From the NCBI RefSeq assembly GCF_015477835.1, contig NZ_JADLQN010000001.1:2728001-2792000 (forward strand): a stretch of DNA of 64,000 nucleotides. The letters run 5' to 3'. A program made the position numbers and the translations under genes. Positions 41,945 through 50,605 of this stretch are shown piece after piece. Origin of the DNA: Nocardia higoensis (GTDB lineage: Bacteria; Actinomycetota; Actinomycetes; Mycobacteriales; Mycobacteriaceae). Positions within the stretch are counted from its first letter, which is position 1. Every line of letters begins with the position of its first letter. The notes under the pieces are model-generated. The model worked only from the letters and a program-made list of their open reading frames with translations. It did no database searches and was not told the DNA's origin.

Positions 41945-42907
41945 GTGGCTGCTTCCCAACGTGTGCGATCCCGGGTGCCCGCGCTGCAACGATCGATCCT
42001 GCCGACGGTGCCTGGCGTACCCGCGTGGTCTGCTGTCCTCGTCGCGATCGGCTGCACGCTCCTGGGCTTCCTGCTCGACGCGAGCGGCGACAACACCGAG
42101 CTCACCGCAACGTTCTCCACGCTGTATGTCGTCGGTTGCGTCGCCGCCGCCCTCGCGGTGCGGATGCGCGGACTGTTCACCACCATGGTGCTGCCCCCGC
42201 TGTTGTTGTTCTTCGCGGTGCCGCTGGCCTACCGCCAGCTCAGCGGCGGCGGCAGCGGACTCAAGGACATCCTGCTCAATCTCGCGATCCCGCTGGTGAA
42301 CCGGTTTCCGACGATGATGATCGCCACGGTGCTCGTCTGGGCCATCGGCGCGTACCGGACCGTCGCCTACCGCAAGGAGACCGGGCGCGGTACCGCCGAC
42401 CGCGGTGCGGCGAGCCGTGCGGGCACGAAGCGCGGTGCCGCCAAACGCGGTGGCACGAAACACGGTGACGCCAAACGCGGGGACGCCGAACGCGGTGACG
42501 CCAAGCGCGGCCAGGCCGAGCGACCGGCCGGACGGAGCAGGGGCACGGACAAGCGGCCGTTGCGCGCCCAGGACGAGCCGGGAGGCAAGCCCGCGGGCCG
42601 GAGGAAGGTCAAGCCGCCCAGGTCGCAGAGCGTCGAGGACATGGTCACCGACAAGTACGAGGCGCCTCAGCTCGGGCGCAGGCCGTCGAAGGAGGTCGCC
42701 GACACCCCGCCTCGGGTGGGCGGCAGGCCGCCGCGCGAAGGACGGCCGACCGCACGCAGCACCGCGGCGAGGGCGACCGCGGCGCGCGCGGAACCCGAAC
42801 CGACGCGCGGACGCACGCGCGGGGCCACCCCGCCGCACCCACAGGCCAATGTGCGCTATCGCGATCGTGACGCGGGGCGCCCGCGACGCAAACCGGAAAG
42901 CCTCTGA
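41945..42907 (+). CDS. DUF6542-type membrane protein with basic repeat tail
   Basis: A 320-residue protein: four hydrophobic segments (about 25-48, 57-76, 80-98, 116-138) in the first 140 residues, LLLFFAVPLAYRQLSGGGSGLKDILLNLAIPLVNRFPTMM being a conserved-looking core. A long, basic, disordered cytoplasmic tail follows. The tail contains six pentapeptide units of the AKRGD/AKRGG type (42428-42517) and Arg/Pro-rich ends (RGRTRGATPPHPQANVRYRDRD). Adjacent to ispH, as the Rv1111c-type gene is in M. tuberculosis (recalled). GTG start with TAGTGT exactly 7 bp upstream, hence leaderless. Function unknown. Confidence 0.82.
   Translation: MAASQRVRSRVPALQRSILPTVPGVPAWSAVLVAIGCTLLGFLLDASGDNTELTATFSTLYVVGCVAAALAVRMRGLFTTMVLPPLLLFFAVPLAYRQLSGGGSGLKDILLNLAIPLVNRFPTMMIATVLVWAIGAYRTVAYRKETGRGTADRGAASRAGTKRGAAKRGGTKHGDAKRGDAERGDAKRGQAERPAGRSRGTDKRPLRAQDEPGGKPAGRRKVKPPRSQSVEDMVTDKYEAPQLGRRPSKEVADTPPRVGGRPPREGRPTARSTAARATAARAEPEPTRGRTRGATPPHPQANVRYRDRDAGRPRRKPESL
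42428..42517 (+). repeat. Six 15-bp tandem repeats (pentapeptide AKRGx)
   Basis: Units such as AAACGCGGTGACGCC with 1-4 changes, in frame inside the DUF6542 gene. They encode a lysine/arginine-rich tail and are candidates for length variation. Confidence 0.75.
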
Positions 42908-42940
42908 CGAAGCACGCCGGGCGCTCCGCGGTGCGGGGTT

Positions 42941-43951
<1,011 letters not shown>

Positions 43952-44014
43952 GTCCCACAGCTTACGTGGATGTTCTGTCTTTGCAGATCACACCCCATCG
44001 GGCAGGCTGGGAGC

Positions 44015-44698
44015 ATGTTCCGACCACCGTTCCTGGCCCGGGTCGCAGCCGGCGCCGCCGTCTACGCCCTGGAAGAGACCCGTCGGCTACCCAGTGCCGC
44101 GATCAAGTTCCCGATCACGGCGATCAGCCAGATCCTGCAGACCGGCATGCATCTCCAGCAGTTCGTGACCAGCCTCGCCCTCAAGGGTGACGCCGTCTTC
44201 GACCGCCTCGTGCCCGCCACGGAGGAGCAGCCCGAATGGGCCACCTTCGACGAGGATCTGGATGCCGGGCAAAGCAACGGCAATGATTTCTCCGGCTGGG
44301 CGAGTCGCTTCGATCTGCACGCGGGCGAGGAGTCCTCGGCTGTCAACGGGCGTACCGGCTCCGGTGTGACCGCGGTCGCCACCGGGTTCGCCGAACTCGG
44401 GGCCGAGCCCGCGCCCACCGCGTCCGATACGGCGCCCGCCGACACGGGCGTGGAGGCCGAGCTCACCACCGAGACGGCCGCTGCCGAGCCCGAGGTGACC
44501 GAGCCCGAGGTGACCGAGCCCGAAGTGGCCCGCCGCTACAACTACGCCGACATGACGCTGGCGCAGTTGCGCGCCCGCCTGCGCATGCTCTCGCTCGACG
44601 AACTGACCACGCTGCTCGACTACGAACAGCGGACCCTCGCCCGGGCGCCCTTCGTGACCATGCTCACCAACCGGATCGCCACCGTCCAGGCCCAGTGA
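44015..44698 (+). CDS. Rv1109c-like protein, possible lipid-associated helical protein
   Basis: A 227-residue protein: an N-terminal amphipathic region [58 protein letters not shown], an acidic, disordered middle (with three EPEVT pentapeptides) and a C-terminal helical module [47 protein letters not shown]. The C-terminal part resembles the SAP-like/TadA-type helix pairs in several actinobacterial proteins. The N-terminal hydrophobic helices would suit membrane or lipid-droplet binding; that is speculative. Position between ispH and xseA matches Rv1109c (recalled). ATG 44015. Confidence 0.75.
   Translation: MFRPPFLARVAAGAAVYALEETRRLPSAAIKFPITAISQILQTGMHLQQFVTSLALKGDAVFDRLVPATEEQPEWATFDEDLDAGQSNGNDFSGWASRFDLHAGEESSAVNGRTGSGVTAVATGFAELGAEPAPTASDTAPADTGVEAELTTETAAAEPEVTEPEVTEPEVARRYNYADMTLAQLRARLRMLSLDELTTLLDYEQRTLARAPFVTMLTNRIATVQAQ
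44486..44530 (+). repeat. Three 15-bp tandem repeats (EPEVT)
   Basis: GAGCCCGAGGTGACC twice without change (44486-44515) and a third diverged unit to 44530, in frame in the acidic region of the Rv1109c-like gene. Confidence 0.75.
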
Positions 44699-44720
44699 GG
44701 CCGCCCCGCACGCCACGCCG

Positions 44721-44752
44721 ACGGCCGACCGGAGAGCTGACCGGTCGGCCGT
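44721..44752 (+). terminator. Hairpin terminator before xseA
   Basis: ACGGCCGACCGG (44721-44732), 8-nt loop, CCGGTCGGCCGT (44741-44752): a perfect 12-bp stem 22 bp after the stop of the Rv1109c-like gene and 19 bp before the xseA start. It may overlap the xseA promoter. Confidence 0.7.
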
Positions 44753-44771
44753 CGCGCGTATACCTGAGGCC

Positions 44772-46124
44772 ATGACACAGGACGGTTCGGCGAACGCGCC
44801 CGCCAACTCCGCCGAGCACCCGTGGCCCGTGCGCACGGTGTCGGTCAAGGTGATGCAGTGGATCGACCGGCTCGGCAGCATCTGGGTCGAGGGGCAGATC
44901 ACCCAGATCAACCTGCGCCCCGGCGCCCGCACCGCGTTCCTCGTCCTGCGCGATCCCTCCGCCGACATGTCCCTGCAGCTCACCTGCGACTCGGATCTGA
45001 TCCGGCGGGCGGCGGCGCCGCTGCGGGAAGGCAGTCGCGTCGTCGTGCACGGCAAGCTGGTGTTCTTCCCCGCTCGCGGCAGCATCTCGTTGCGGGTCGT
45101 GGAGATCCGTCAGGTCGGCGTCGGTGAACTGCTGGCCAGGATCGAACGGCTCAAGGCGCTGCTGGCCGCCGAGGGCTTGTTCGACGAACGGCTCAAGCGG
45201 CCGATCCCGTTCCTGCCCAGGATGATCGGCCTGATCACCGGCCGGGGCGGGGCCGCCGAACACGATGTGCTGACGGTGGCCGCGCAGCGCTGGCCCGCGG
45301 TGCGTTTCGAGGTCCGCAACACCGCGGTGCAGGGTCCGACCGCGGTGCCGCAGATCCTCTCGGCACTGAGCGAACTCGATCGCCACCCCGGGGTGGATGT
45401 GATCGTGCTGGCGCGTGGCGGCGGCAGTGTGGAGGATCTGCTGCCGTTCTCCGACGAGGCGCTGTGCCGGGCCATCGTCGCCGCGACCACCCCGATCGTC
45501 AGCGCGATCGGGCACGAGCCCGACAACCCGCTCTCGGACTACGTCGCCGACCTGCGCGCCGCGACGCCGACCGACGCCGCCAAGCGCGTGGTTCCCGACG
45601 CGGGCGCCGAGCTCGCGCTGGTGCGGGAGTTGCGCGCCCGCTCCGCCGCGGCGCTGCGCGGCTGGGTCGAGCGTGAGTCCAGGGCGCTGGCCCAGCTGCG
45701 CTCACGGCCGGTGCTCGCCGACCCGGTGCGTGAGATCGACCGGCGCGCGAGCGAGATCGAACGCGCCCGCGCCGACGCCCGCCGCTGCGTCGAGCATCTG
45801 CTCGCGGTCGAGTCCACGGCCACACGTCATCTGCGGGAGAAGCTCACGGCCGTGGGTCCGGCCTCCACATTGGCGCGTGGTTACGCTGTCGTGCAGCGGG
45901 TCCAAGGCCGCGAACGGCACGTCGTCCGCTCGATCGAGGACGCGCCCACGGGCAGCCAGCTGCGCATCCGGGTCGCCGACGGTGCGGTCACGGCGGCTGC
46001 ACTGGGCACCACAGCACTGGGCACCACAGCACCGGGCACCACAGCGGTATCGGGCACGGCGGCATCGGGCTCGACCGCGACCACCGGCCGGAATCGTCCG
46101 GCCGACGACACAGGAGGGAACTGA
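44772..46124 (+). CDS. xseA: Exodeoxyribonuclease VII large subunit
   Basis: A 450-residue nuclease subunit. N-terminal OB fold ([40 protein letters not shown]), then the catalytic domain: [51 protein letters not shown] and [32 protein letters not shown] with the conserved D/H residues. A long coiled coil and the closing LARGYAVVQ segment follow. The extra C-terminal tail carries ALGTT pentapeptide repeats not expected in XseA. TATACC lies 7 bp before ATG 44772. xseB begins 2 bp after. Confidence 0.96.
   Translation: MTQDGSANAPANSAEHPWPVRTVSVKVMQWIDRLGSIWVEGQITQINLRPGARTAFLVLRDPSADMSLQLTCDSDLIRRAAAPLREGSRVVVHGKLVFFPARGSISLRVVEIRQVGVGELLARIERLKALLAAEGLFDERLKRPIPFLPRMIGLITGRGGAAEHDVLTVAAQRWPAVRFEVRNTAVQGPTAVPQILSALSELDRHPGVDVIVLARGGGSVEDLLPFSDEALCRAIVAATTPIVSAIGHEPDNPLSDYVADLRAATPTDAAKRVVPDAGAELALVRELRARSAAALRGWVERESRALAQLRSRPVLADPVREIDRRASEIERARADARRCVEHLLAVESTATRHLREKLTAVGPASTLARGYAVVQRVQGRERHVVRSIEDAPTGSQLRIRVADGAVTAAALGTTALGTTAPGTTAVSGTAASGSTATTGRNRPADDTGGN
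45999..46043 (+). repeat. Three 15-bp tandem repeats at the xseA 3' end
   Basis: GCACTGGGCACCACA twice and GCACCGGGCACCACA once, encoding [10 protein letters not shown] and APGTT. Third pentapeptide-coding array within 3.6 kb. Confidence 0.8.
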
Positions 46125-46126
46125 CC

Positions 46127-46363
46127 TTGGCCGACTCGGACAAGGACGAGCTGGCCGAGATCGCCGGCTTCGGCTACGAACGCGCGCGCGACGAGCTGGT
46201 GAACGTCGTGAAGATGCTCGAGCAGGGCGGCATGGATCTGGACGAATCGCTGGCGCTGTGGGAGCGCGGCGAAGCACTGGCCGATCGTTGCGAGGAACAC
46301 CTGGCCGGGGCACGGCGTCGGGTCGAGGACGCGCTCGCGGGCACGGGCACCGACGAGTCCTGA
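46127..46363 (+). CDS. xseB: Exodeoxyribonuclease VII small subunit
   Basis: A 78-residue subunit, helical: [56 protein letters not shown] contains the family pattern LExxVxxLExGxLxLExSLxxxExGxxLxxxC. It caps the XseA helices to complete the single-strand exonuclease. TTG start at 46127 with AGGAGGG 8 bp upstream, inside the end of xseA, so tightly coupled. Confidence 0.95.
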   Translation: MADSDKDELAEIAGFGYERARDELVNVVKMLEQGGMDLDESLALWERGEALADRCEEHLAGARRRVEDALAGTGTDES

Positions 46364-46485
46364 GCGAGTCGCGATCGGGCGGCAGCGGTCACGGATTCGC
46401 GGACAGCTCGGCCGAGCTGCTGTTCGGGCACGGCGCCGCGGTCGAGTCGAGCTGGTGACGTGCGGTTCGCGTCGAGCTGGCCGGG

Positions 46486-47052
46486 TCAGCTCGCGAGCGG
46501 CTGGGCCGCGGTGACGGCCTGGGCGAGGGTCGTGAACGCGGAGGCGTTGCCCGCGCCGGTGATGAGCACCCTGACGTCGCCGAAATCGGCGATCCAGGCG
46601 GTCTCCTCGGTCGGCTCGGCGTAGACGACCCACTTCTGGCCGCTGATCTGCTCGACGCCGCCGGCGTAGCGAGAGCCGAGCACGAACCTCGACAGCGCCT
46701 GCTCGGTGGCGTTCGACTGCGTCATCCGCATGTAGGTGCCCGCCTCGGTGATGTAGCCGACCGTGCTCACCTGACCGCCGCCCGCACCCACGATGGTGTC
46801 GCGGGAGCCGGAGTTGGGGGTCCACGAATCGGGTACTTCCGGATCGCGAATCGGGAACGGCAGCGTCCGGGCGTCGGACTCCAGCGCGGTCGCGGCGTCG
46901 AACGTCGGAATCTGCCCCGGGGTCGGCCCCTGCGCCGCGAAGCTGCATTGGCTTGCCAGACCCGCGAAGACCACGACGATCAGCACCAACGGGAGCAGCG
47001 AAAACAGCAGGTCCTTGTAGTTGTGCAGGATGCGTGGCTTCTGGTACGACAC
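46486..47052 (-). CDS. DUF4245-type membrane-anchored protein
   Basis: A 188-residue protein: a short polar N-terminus (SYQKPRILHNYKD), one strong hydrophobic segment (LLFSLLPLVLIVVVFAGLAS) and an exported domain QGPTPGQIPTFDAATALESDARTLPFPIRDPEVPDSWTPNSG followed by VSTVGYITEAGTYMRMTQSNATEQALSRFV and KWVVYAEPTEETAWIADFGDVRVLITGAGNASAF. This matches the DUF4245 family (Rv1100-like, recalled) found between xseB and glpX. GTG 47052; the longer ORF to 47307 is rejected because it enters the glpX coding start. Function unknown. Confidence 0.85.
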   Translation of the reverse strand: MSYQKPRILHNYKDLLFSLLPLVLIVVVFAGLASQCSFAAQGPTPGQIPTFDAATALESDARTLPFPIRDPEVPDSWTPNSGSRDTIVGAGGGQVSTVGYITEAGTYMRMTQSNATEQALSRFVLGSRYAGGVEQISGQKWVVYAEPTEETAWIADFGDVRVLITGAGNASAFTTLAQAVTAAQPLAS

Positions 47053-47182
47053 GCCACCCAGTATCCACGCCGCCGGACACCGCGGGAGCGCGCACCCCGT
47101 CGCTCCACCGGGCGTGCACGAACCGGCCACCCTGCAATGAGACAATTGTCCGGTAACACACAACCCGAGGAGGCACCCCGCT

Positions 47183-48226
47183 ATGACGGCATCTTCGCCC
47201 GCATCCCGCCGCCGCGAGGCTCCGGACCGCAACCTGGCGCTCGAGCTCGTCCGAGTCACGGAGGCGGGCGCAATGGCCGCCGGTCGCTGGGTCGGCCGTG
47301 GCGACAAGGAGGGTGGCGACGGCGCCGCCGTCGACGCGATGCGTCAGCTGGTGAGCTCGGTATCCATGAACGGCATCGTGGTGATCGGTGAGGGCGAGAA
47401 GGACGAAGCGCCCATGCTGTACAACGGCGAGTCCGTGGGTGACGGCACCGGTCCCGACGTGGACTTCGCGGTGGACCCGATCGACGGCACCACCTTGATG
47501 TCGAAGGGCTCGCCCGGCTCCATCTCGGTGCTCGCGGTCGCCGAACGCGGCGCGATGTTCGACCCCTCGGCGGTGTTCTACATGCACAAGATCGCCGTGG
47601 GACCCGAGGCCGCCGACGTGATCGACATCACGGCCCCGATCGGCGAGAACGTCCGCAAGGTCGCCAAGGCGAAGCATCTATCGGTCTCCGACGTGACCGT
47701 GTGCATCCTCGACCGGCCCCGGCACGCCGAGCTGATCCAGCAGGTCCGGGACGCGGGCGCGCGCATCCGGCTGATCTCCGACGGTGACGTGGCGGGCGCG
47801 ATCGCCGCGGCCCGCCCGGAATCCGGCACCGACCTGCTCGTCGGCATCGGCGGCACTCCCGAGGGCATCATCGCCGCGGCCGCGCTGCGCTGCATGGGCG
47901 GCGCGCTGCAGGGCATGCTCGCTCCCAAGGACGACGACGAACGGCAGAAGGCCGTCGACGCCGGCCACGACCTCGACCGTGTGCTCCGCACCGAGGACCT
48001 GGTCTCCGGCGACAACGTCTTCTTCTGCGCGACCGGCGTCACCGACGGCGACCTGCTGCGCGGCGTGCGCTACTTCCCCGGCGGCGCGTCCACCCAGTCG
48101 ATCGTGATGCGCTCGAAGTCCGGCACCGTTCGCATCATCGACGCCTACCACCGTCTGACCAAGCTGCGCGAGTACTCCTCGGTCGACTTCCACGGCGACG
48201 AGGACGCGGTGCCGCCGATGCCCTGA
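47183..48226 (+). CDS. glpX: Class II fructose-1,6-bisphosphatase
   Basis: A 347-residue gluconeogenic enzyme, fructose-1,6-bisphosphate to fructose-6-phosphate. Metal/substrate motifs: [57 protein letters not shown], and [20 protein letters not shown]; all lithium-sensitive-phosphatase residues are visible (EGEKD, DPIDGTT). ATG after GAGGAGG. In mycobacteria GlpX is the essential FBPase. Fumarase follows after a hairpin. Confidence 0.97.
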   Translation: MTASSPASRRREAPDRNLALELVRVTEAGAMAAGRWVGRGDKEGGDGAAVDAMRQLVSSVSMNGIVVIGEGEKDEAPMLYNGESVGDGTGPDVDFAVDPIDGTTLMSKGSPGSISVLAVAERGAMFDPSAVFYMHKIAVGPEAADVIDITAPIGENVRKVAKAKHLSVSDVTVCILDRPRHAELIQQVRDAGARIRLISDGDVAGAIAAARPESGTDLLVGIGGTPEGIIAAAALRCMGGALQGMLAPKDDDERQKAVDAGHDLDRVLRTEDLVSGDNVFFCATGVTDGDLLRGVRYFPGGASTQSIVMRSKSGTVRIIDAYHRLTKLREYSSVDFHGDEDAVPPMP

Positions 48227-48252
48227 TCAGGGGGTCGATCACCTGTTCTGCC

Positions 48253-48288
48253 CAGCGGCCGCGCCGGAGTGTTCCGGCGCGGCCGCTG
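48253..48288 (+). terminator. Intrinsic terminator of glpX
   Basis: CAGCGGCCGCGCCGGA, loop GTGT, exact complement TCCGGCGCGGCCGCTG: a 16-bp stem 26 bp after the glpX stop, followed by TGTATC. Confidence 0.8.
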
Positions 48289-48389
48289 TGTATCGCGGGG
48301 AGCCGTTGTGCCCGACCGGTTCCGGCGGTGTGTCCCGGCGCCGCGCGTGGCGTCCCCACGGACCCGCCGCGCGGCCTACTGTCGGAATC

Positions 48390-49793
48390 ATGACCGAGGA
48401 GACGCAGTACCGCATCGAACACGACACCATGGGCGAGGTACGGGTCCCGGCGCAGGCGCTCTGGCGTGCGCAGACCCAGCGGGCCGTGGAGAACTTCCCG
48501 ATCAGCGGCCGAGGTCTCGAGCGTGCGCAGATCCGCGCGCTCGGCCTGCTCAAAGCCGCCTGCGCGAAGGTGAACCGGGATCTCGGCCTGCTCGCGCCGG
48601 AGAAGGCCGAGGCCATCATCGCCGCGGCGGACGAGATCGCCGACGGCAAGCACGACGACCAGTTCCCGATCGACGTGTTCCAGACCGGTTCGGGCACCAG
48701 CTCGAACATGAACGCCAACGAGGTGATCGCCTCCCTCGCCGCCGCCAACGGCGTCGCGGTGCACCCCAACGACGACGTGAACATGTCGCAGTCCTCCAAC
48801 GACACCTTCCCCACCGCCACTCATCTCGCGGCGACCGAGGGCGTGATCACCGAACTGGTCCCGGCGCTGGAGCATCTGCGGCTCGCGCTGCTGGACAAGT
48901 CGGTCCAGTGGCGCACCGTCGTCAAGTCGGGCCGCACCCATCTGATGGACGCGGTGCCGATCACCCTCGGCCAGGAGTTCGGCGGCTACACCCGCCAGAT
49001 CGCGGCGGGCATCGAACGACTGATGGCGACCCTGCCCCGGCTCGGCGAACTGCCCATCGGCGGCACCGCGGTCGGCACCGGGCTCAACGCGCCCAACGGA
49101 TTCGGCAGCAAGGTCGTCACCGAACTGGTGCGCTCGACCGGCATCGACGCGCTCAGCGAGGCCGCCGACCACTTCGAAGCGCAGGCCGCGCGCGACGGGC
49201 TCGTCGAGCTCTCCGGCGCGCTGCGCACCGTCGCGGTCAGCCTCACCAAGATCGCCAACGACATCCGCTGGATGGGCTCGGGCCCGCTCACCGGGCTGGC
49301 CGAGCTCCAGCTGCCCGATCTGCAGCCCGGCAGCTCGATCATGCCGGGCAAGGTCAATCCCGTGCTGCCCGAAGCGGTGACCCAGGTCGCCGCCCAGGTG
49401 ATCGGCAACGACGCGACCGTGGCGTTCGCGGGTGCGAGCGGCGCGTTCGAACTCAACGTCTACATCCCGGTGATGGCGCGCAACGTGCTCGAGTCGATCC
49501 GGCTGCTGGCCAACGTCTCCCGGTTGTTCGCCGACAAGTGCGTGCACGGCCTGGTCGCCGATGTCGACCGGCTGCGCACGCTGGCGGAGTCCTCGCCGTC
49601 GATCGTGACGCCGCTGAACTCCGCGATCGGCTACGAAGAGGCGGCGGCCGTCGCCAAGGAAGCGTTGAAGGAGAAGAAGACGATCCGTCGGACGGTGATC
49701 GACCGCGGACTGATCGGTGACGAGCTCAGCGAGGCGGAGTTGGATCGGCGGCTGGACGTGCTGTCGATGACGAGGATCGACGAGATCGGGTAA
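48390..49793 (+). CDS. fumC: Class II fumarate hydratase
   Basis: A 467-residue TCA-cycle enzyme interconverting fumarate and malate. Signature [19 protein letters not shown] with the catalytic Ser region near 320, [12 protein letters not shown] and [16 protein letters not shown] at the substrate site, and [21 protein letters not shown]. Start ATG 48390 ([22 protein letters not shown]), with TACTGT 7 bp upstream, a leaderless start; the in-frame ATG at 48288 lies in the glpX terminator and is rejected. The glpX-fum order matches Rv1099c-Rv1098c. Confidence 0.97.
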   Translation: MTEETQYRIEHDTMGEVRVPAQALWRAQTQRAVENFPISGRGLERAQIRALGLLKAACAKVNRDLGLLAPEKAEAIIAAADEIADGKHDDQFPIDVFQTGSGTSSNMNANEVIASLAAANGVAVHPNDDVNMSQSSNDTFPTATHLAATEGVITELVPALEHLRLALLDKSVQWRTVVKSGRTHLMDAVPITLGQEFGGYTRQIAAGIERLMATLPRLGELPIGGTAVGTGLNAPNGFGSKVVTELVRSTGIDALSEAADHFEAQAARDGLVELSGALRTVAVSLTKIANDIRWMGSGPLTGLAELQLPDLQPGSSIMPGKVNPVLPEAVTQVAAQVIGNDATVAFAGASGAFELNVYIPVMARNVLESIRLLANVSRLFADKCVHGLVADVDRLRTLAESSPSIVTPLNSAIGYEEAAAVAKEALKEKKTIRRTVIDRGLIGDELSEAELDRRLDVLSMTRIDEIG

Positions 49794-49846
49794 GCACCGC
49801 GACGGGTGTCGGGCGGCGGTCCGTCGTGCGCGGGAGGGGTGTGCGC

Positions 49847-50605
49847 TCATCGCATCGGCCGCTCGAAGTTCTCCGACGTGGCGCGGGCCAGCACCCCGGC
49901 GAGGTGGCGAACCATGTCGCCAGGGGCCGCCGGGCGGATCATCAGCGCGCGATTGGCGAGGGTCTCGAGGTAGCGGCCCTCGAGAGTGTCGATCCAGCGC
50001 ACGGCGGTGATCCGAGGTGACTGCGCGCCGAGGCCACGGAGGACGGTGACCGCGCCTCGGCTCTGGTGTGGCTGATTCCAGAAGCGGTGGTACTCCTCGG
50101 CATGCGCCCGGCGCGCGTCCGCTCGGAACGAATCGCGGCGTTCGACGGCGAGATCGTCGAGGAGGAAAGCGCGTTCGGCGGTGGTACCCGGTGCTCGGTC
50201 CGGGAGCAGGGCAACGAGTTCGGTCGTCAGTCGGGTCGCCGGGCAACGCCGTAACCGGACCGCGCCGGTCTCGGCGTCCTGCACCGCCACCACCGCGTCC
50301 TTCCCGCCCGTGACCCCGCCGACCGCACGGATCTCGGCACCGGCCCGCCGGTTGTCGTGACCGAACAGCTCGACGCGCCAGGGCGATTCGGACAGCGTGA
50401 GAATCGCTCGCCGGATCGGCTCGTTCTCCGGACGGTTCAGCACCTCGCGCACCTTCCGCTGATACGAGCGATACTCGCGGGTGCTCTCGAAACGACTGGT
50501 GAACCGCAAAGGGAAAGGCATGCGGTCGATCCCGGTGCCGAACCACGCCGCGGCGAATTGTTCACCGCTGGCGGTCCACAGGTACTTCTTCGACGGCGTG
50601 GTCAT
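49847..50605 (-). CDS. EspG-family ESX (type VII secretion) chaperone-like protein
   Basis: A 252-residue soluble protein with the EspG/ESAT-6-secretion-associated layout: KKYLWTASGEQFAAAWFGTGIDRMPFPLRFTSRFESTREYRSYQRKVREVLNRPENEPIRRAILTLSESPWRVELFGHD, then a beta-sheet core (VVAVQDAETGAVRLRRCPATRLTTELVALLP) and a C-terminal helix bundle. EspG binds PPE proteins for ESX export. Its ATG overlaps the stop of the PPE-like gene upstream as ATGA, so the two are coupled. No ESX core genes are in the window; the pair is an orphan. Confidence 0.82.
   Translation of the reverse strand: MTTPSKKYLWTASGEQFAAAWFGTGIDRMPFPLRFTSRFESTREYRSYQRKVREVLNRPENEPIRRAILTLSESPWRVELFGHDNRRAGAEIRAVGGVTGGKDAVVAVQDAETGAVRLRRCPATRLTTELVALLPDRAPGTTAERAFLLDDLAVERRDSFRADARRAHAEEYHRFWNQPHQSRGAVTVLRGLGAQSPRITAVRWIDTLEGRYLETLANRALMIRPAAPGDMVRHLAGVLARATSENFERPMR

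Noticed and set aside
42428..42517. AKRGx array read as a CRISPR-like or regulatory repeat
   Set aside because: Units are 15 bp, contiguous and in frame within a coding gene, so they are a protein repeat.
48288..48389. Longer fumarase start
   Set aside because: It begins at the glpX terminator and the ATG at 48390 has a consensus -10 exactly 7 bp upstream.
48135..50546. 803-codon minus-strand ORF
   Set aside because: Shadow of fumC and the EspG region; no motif.
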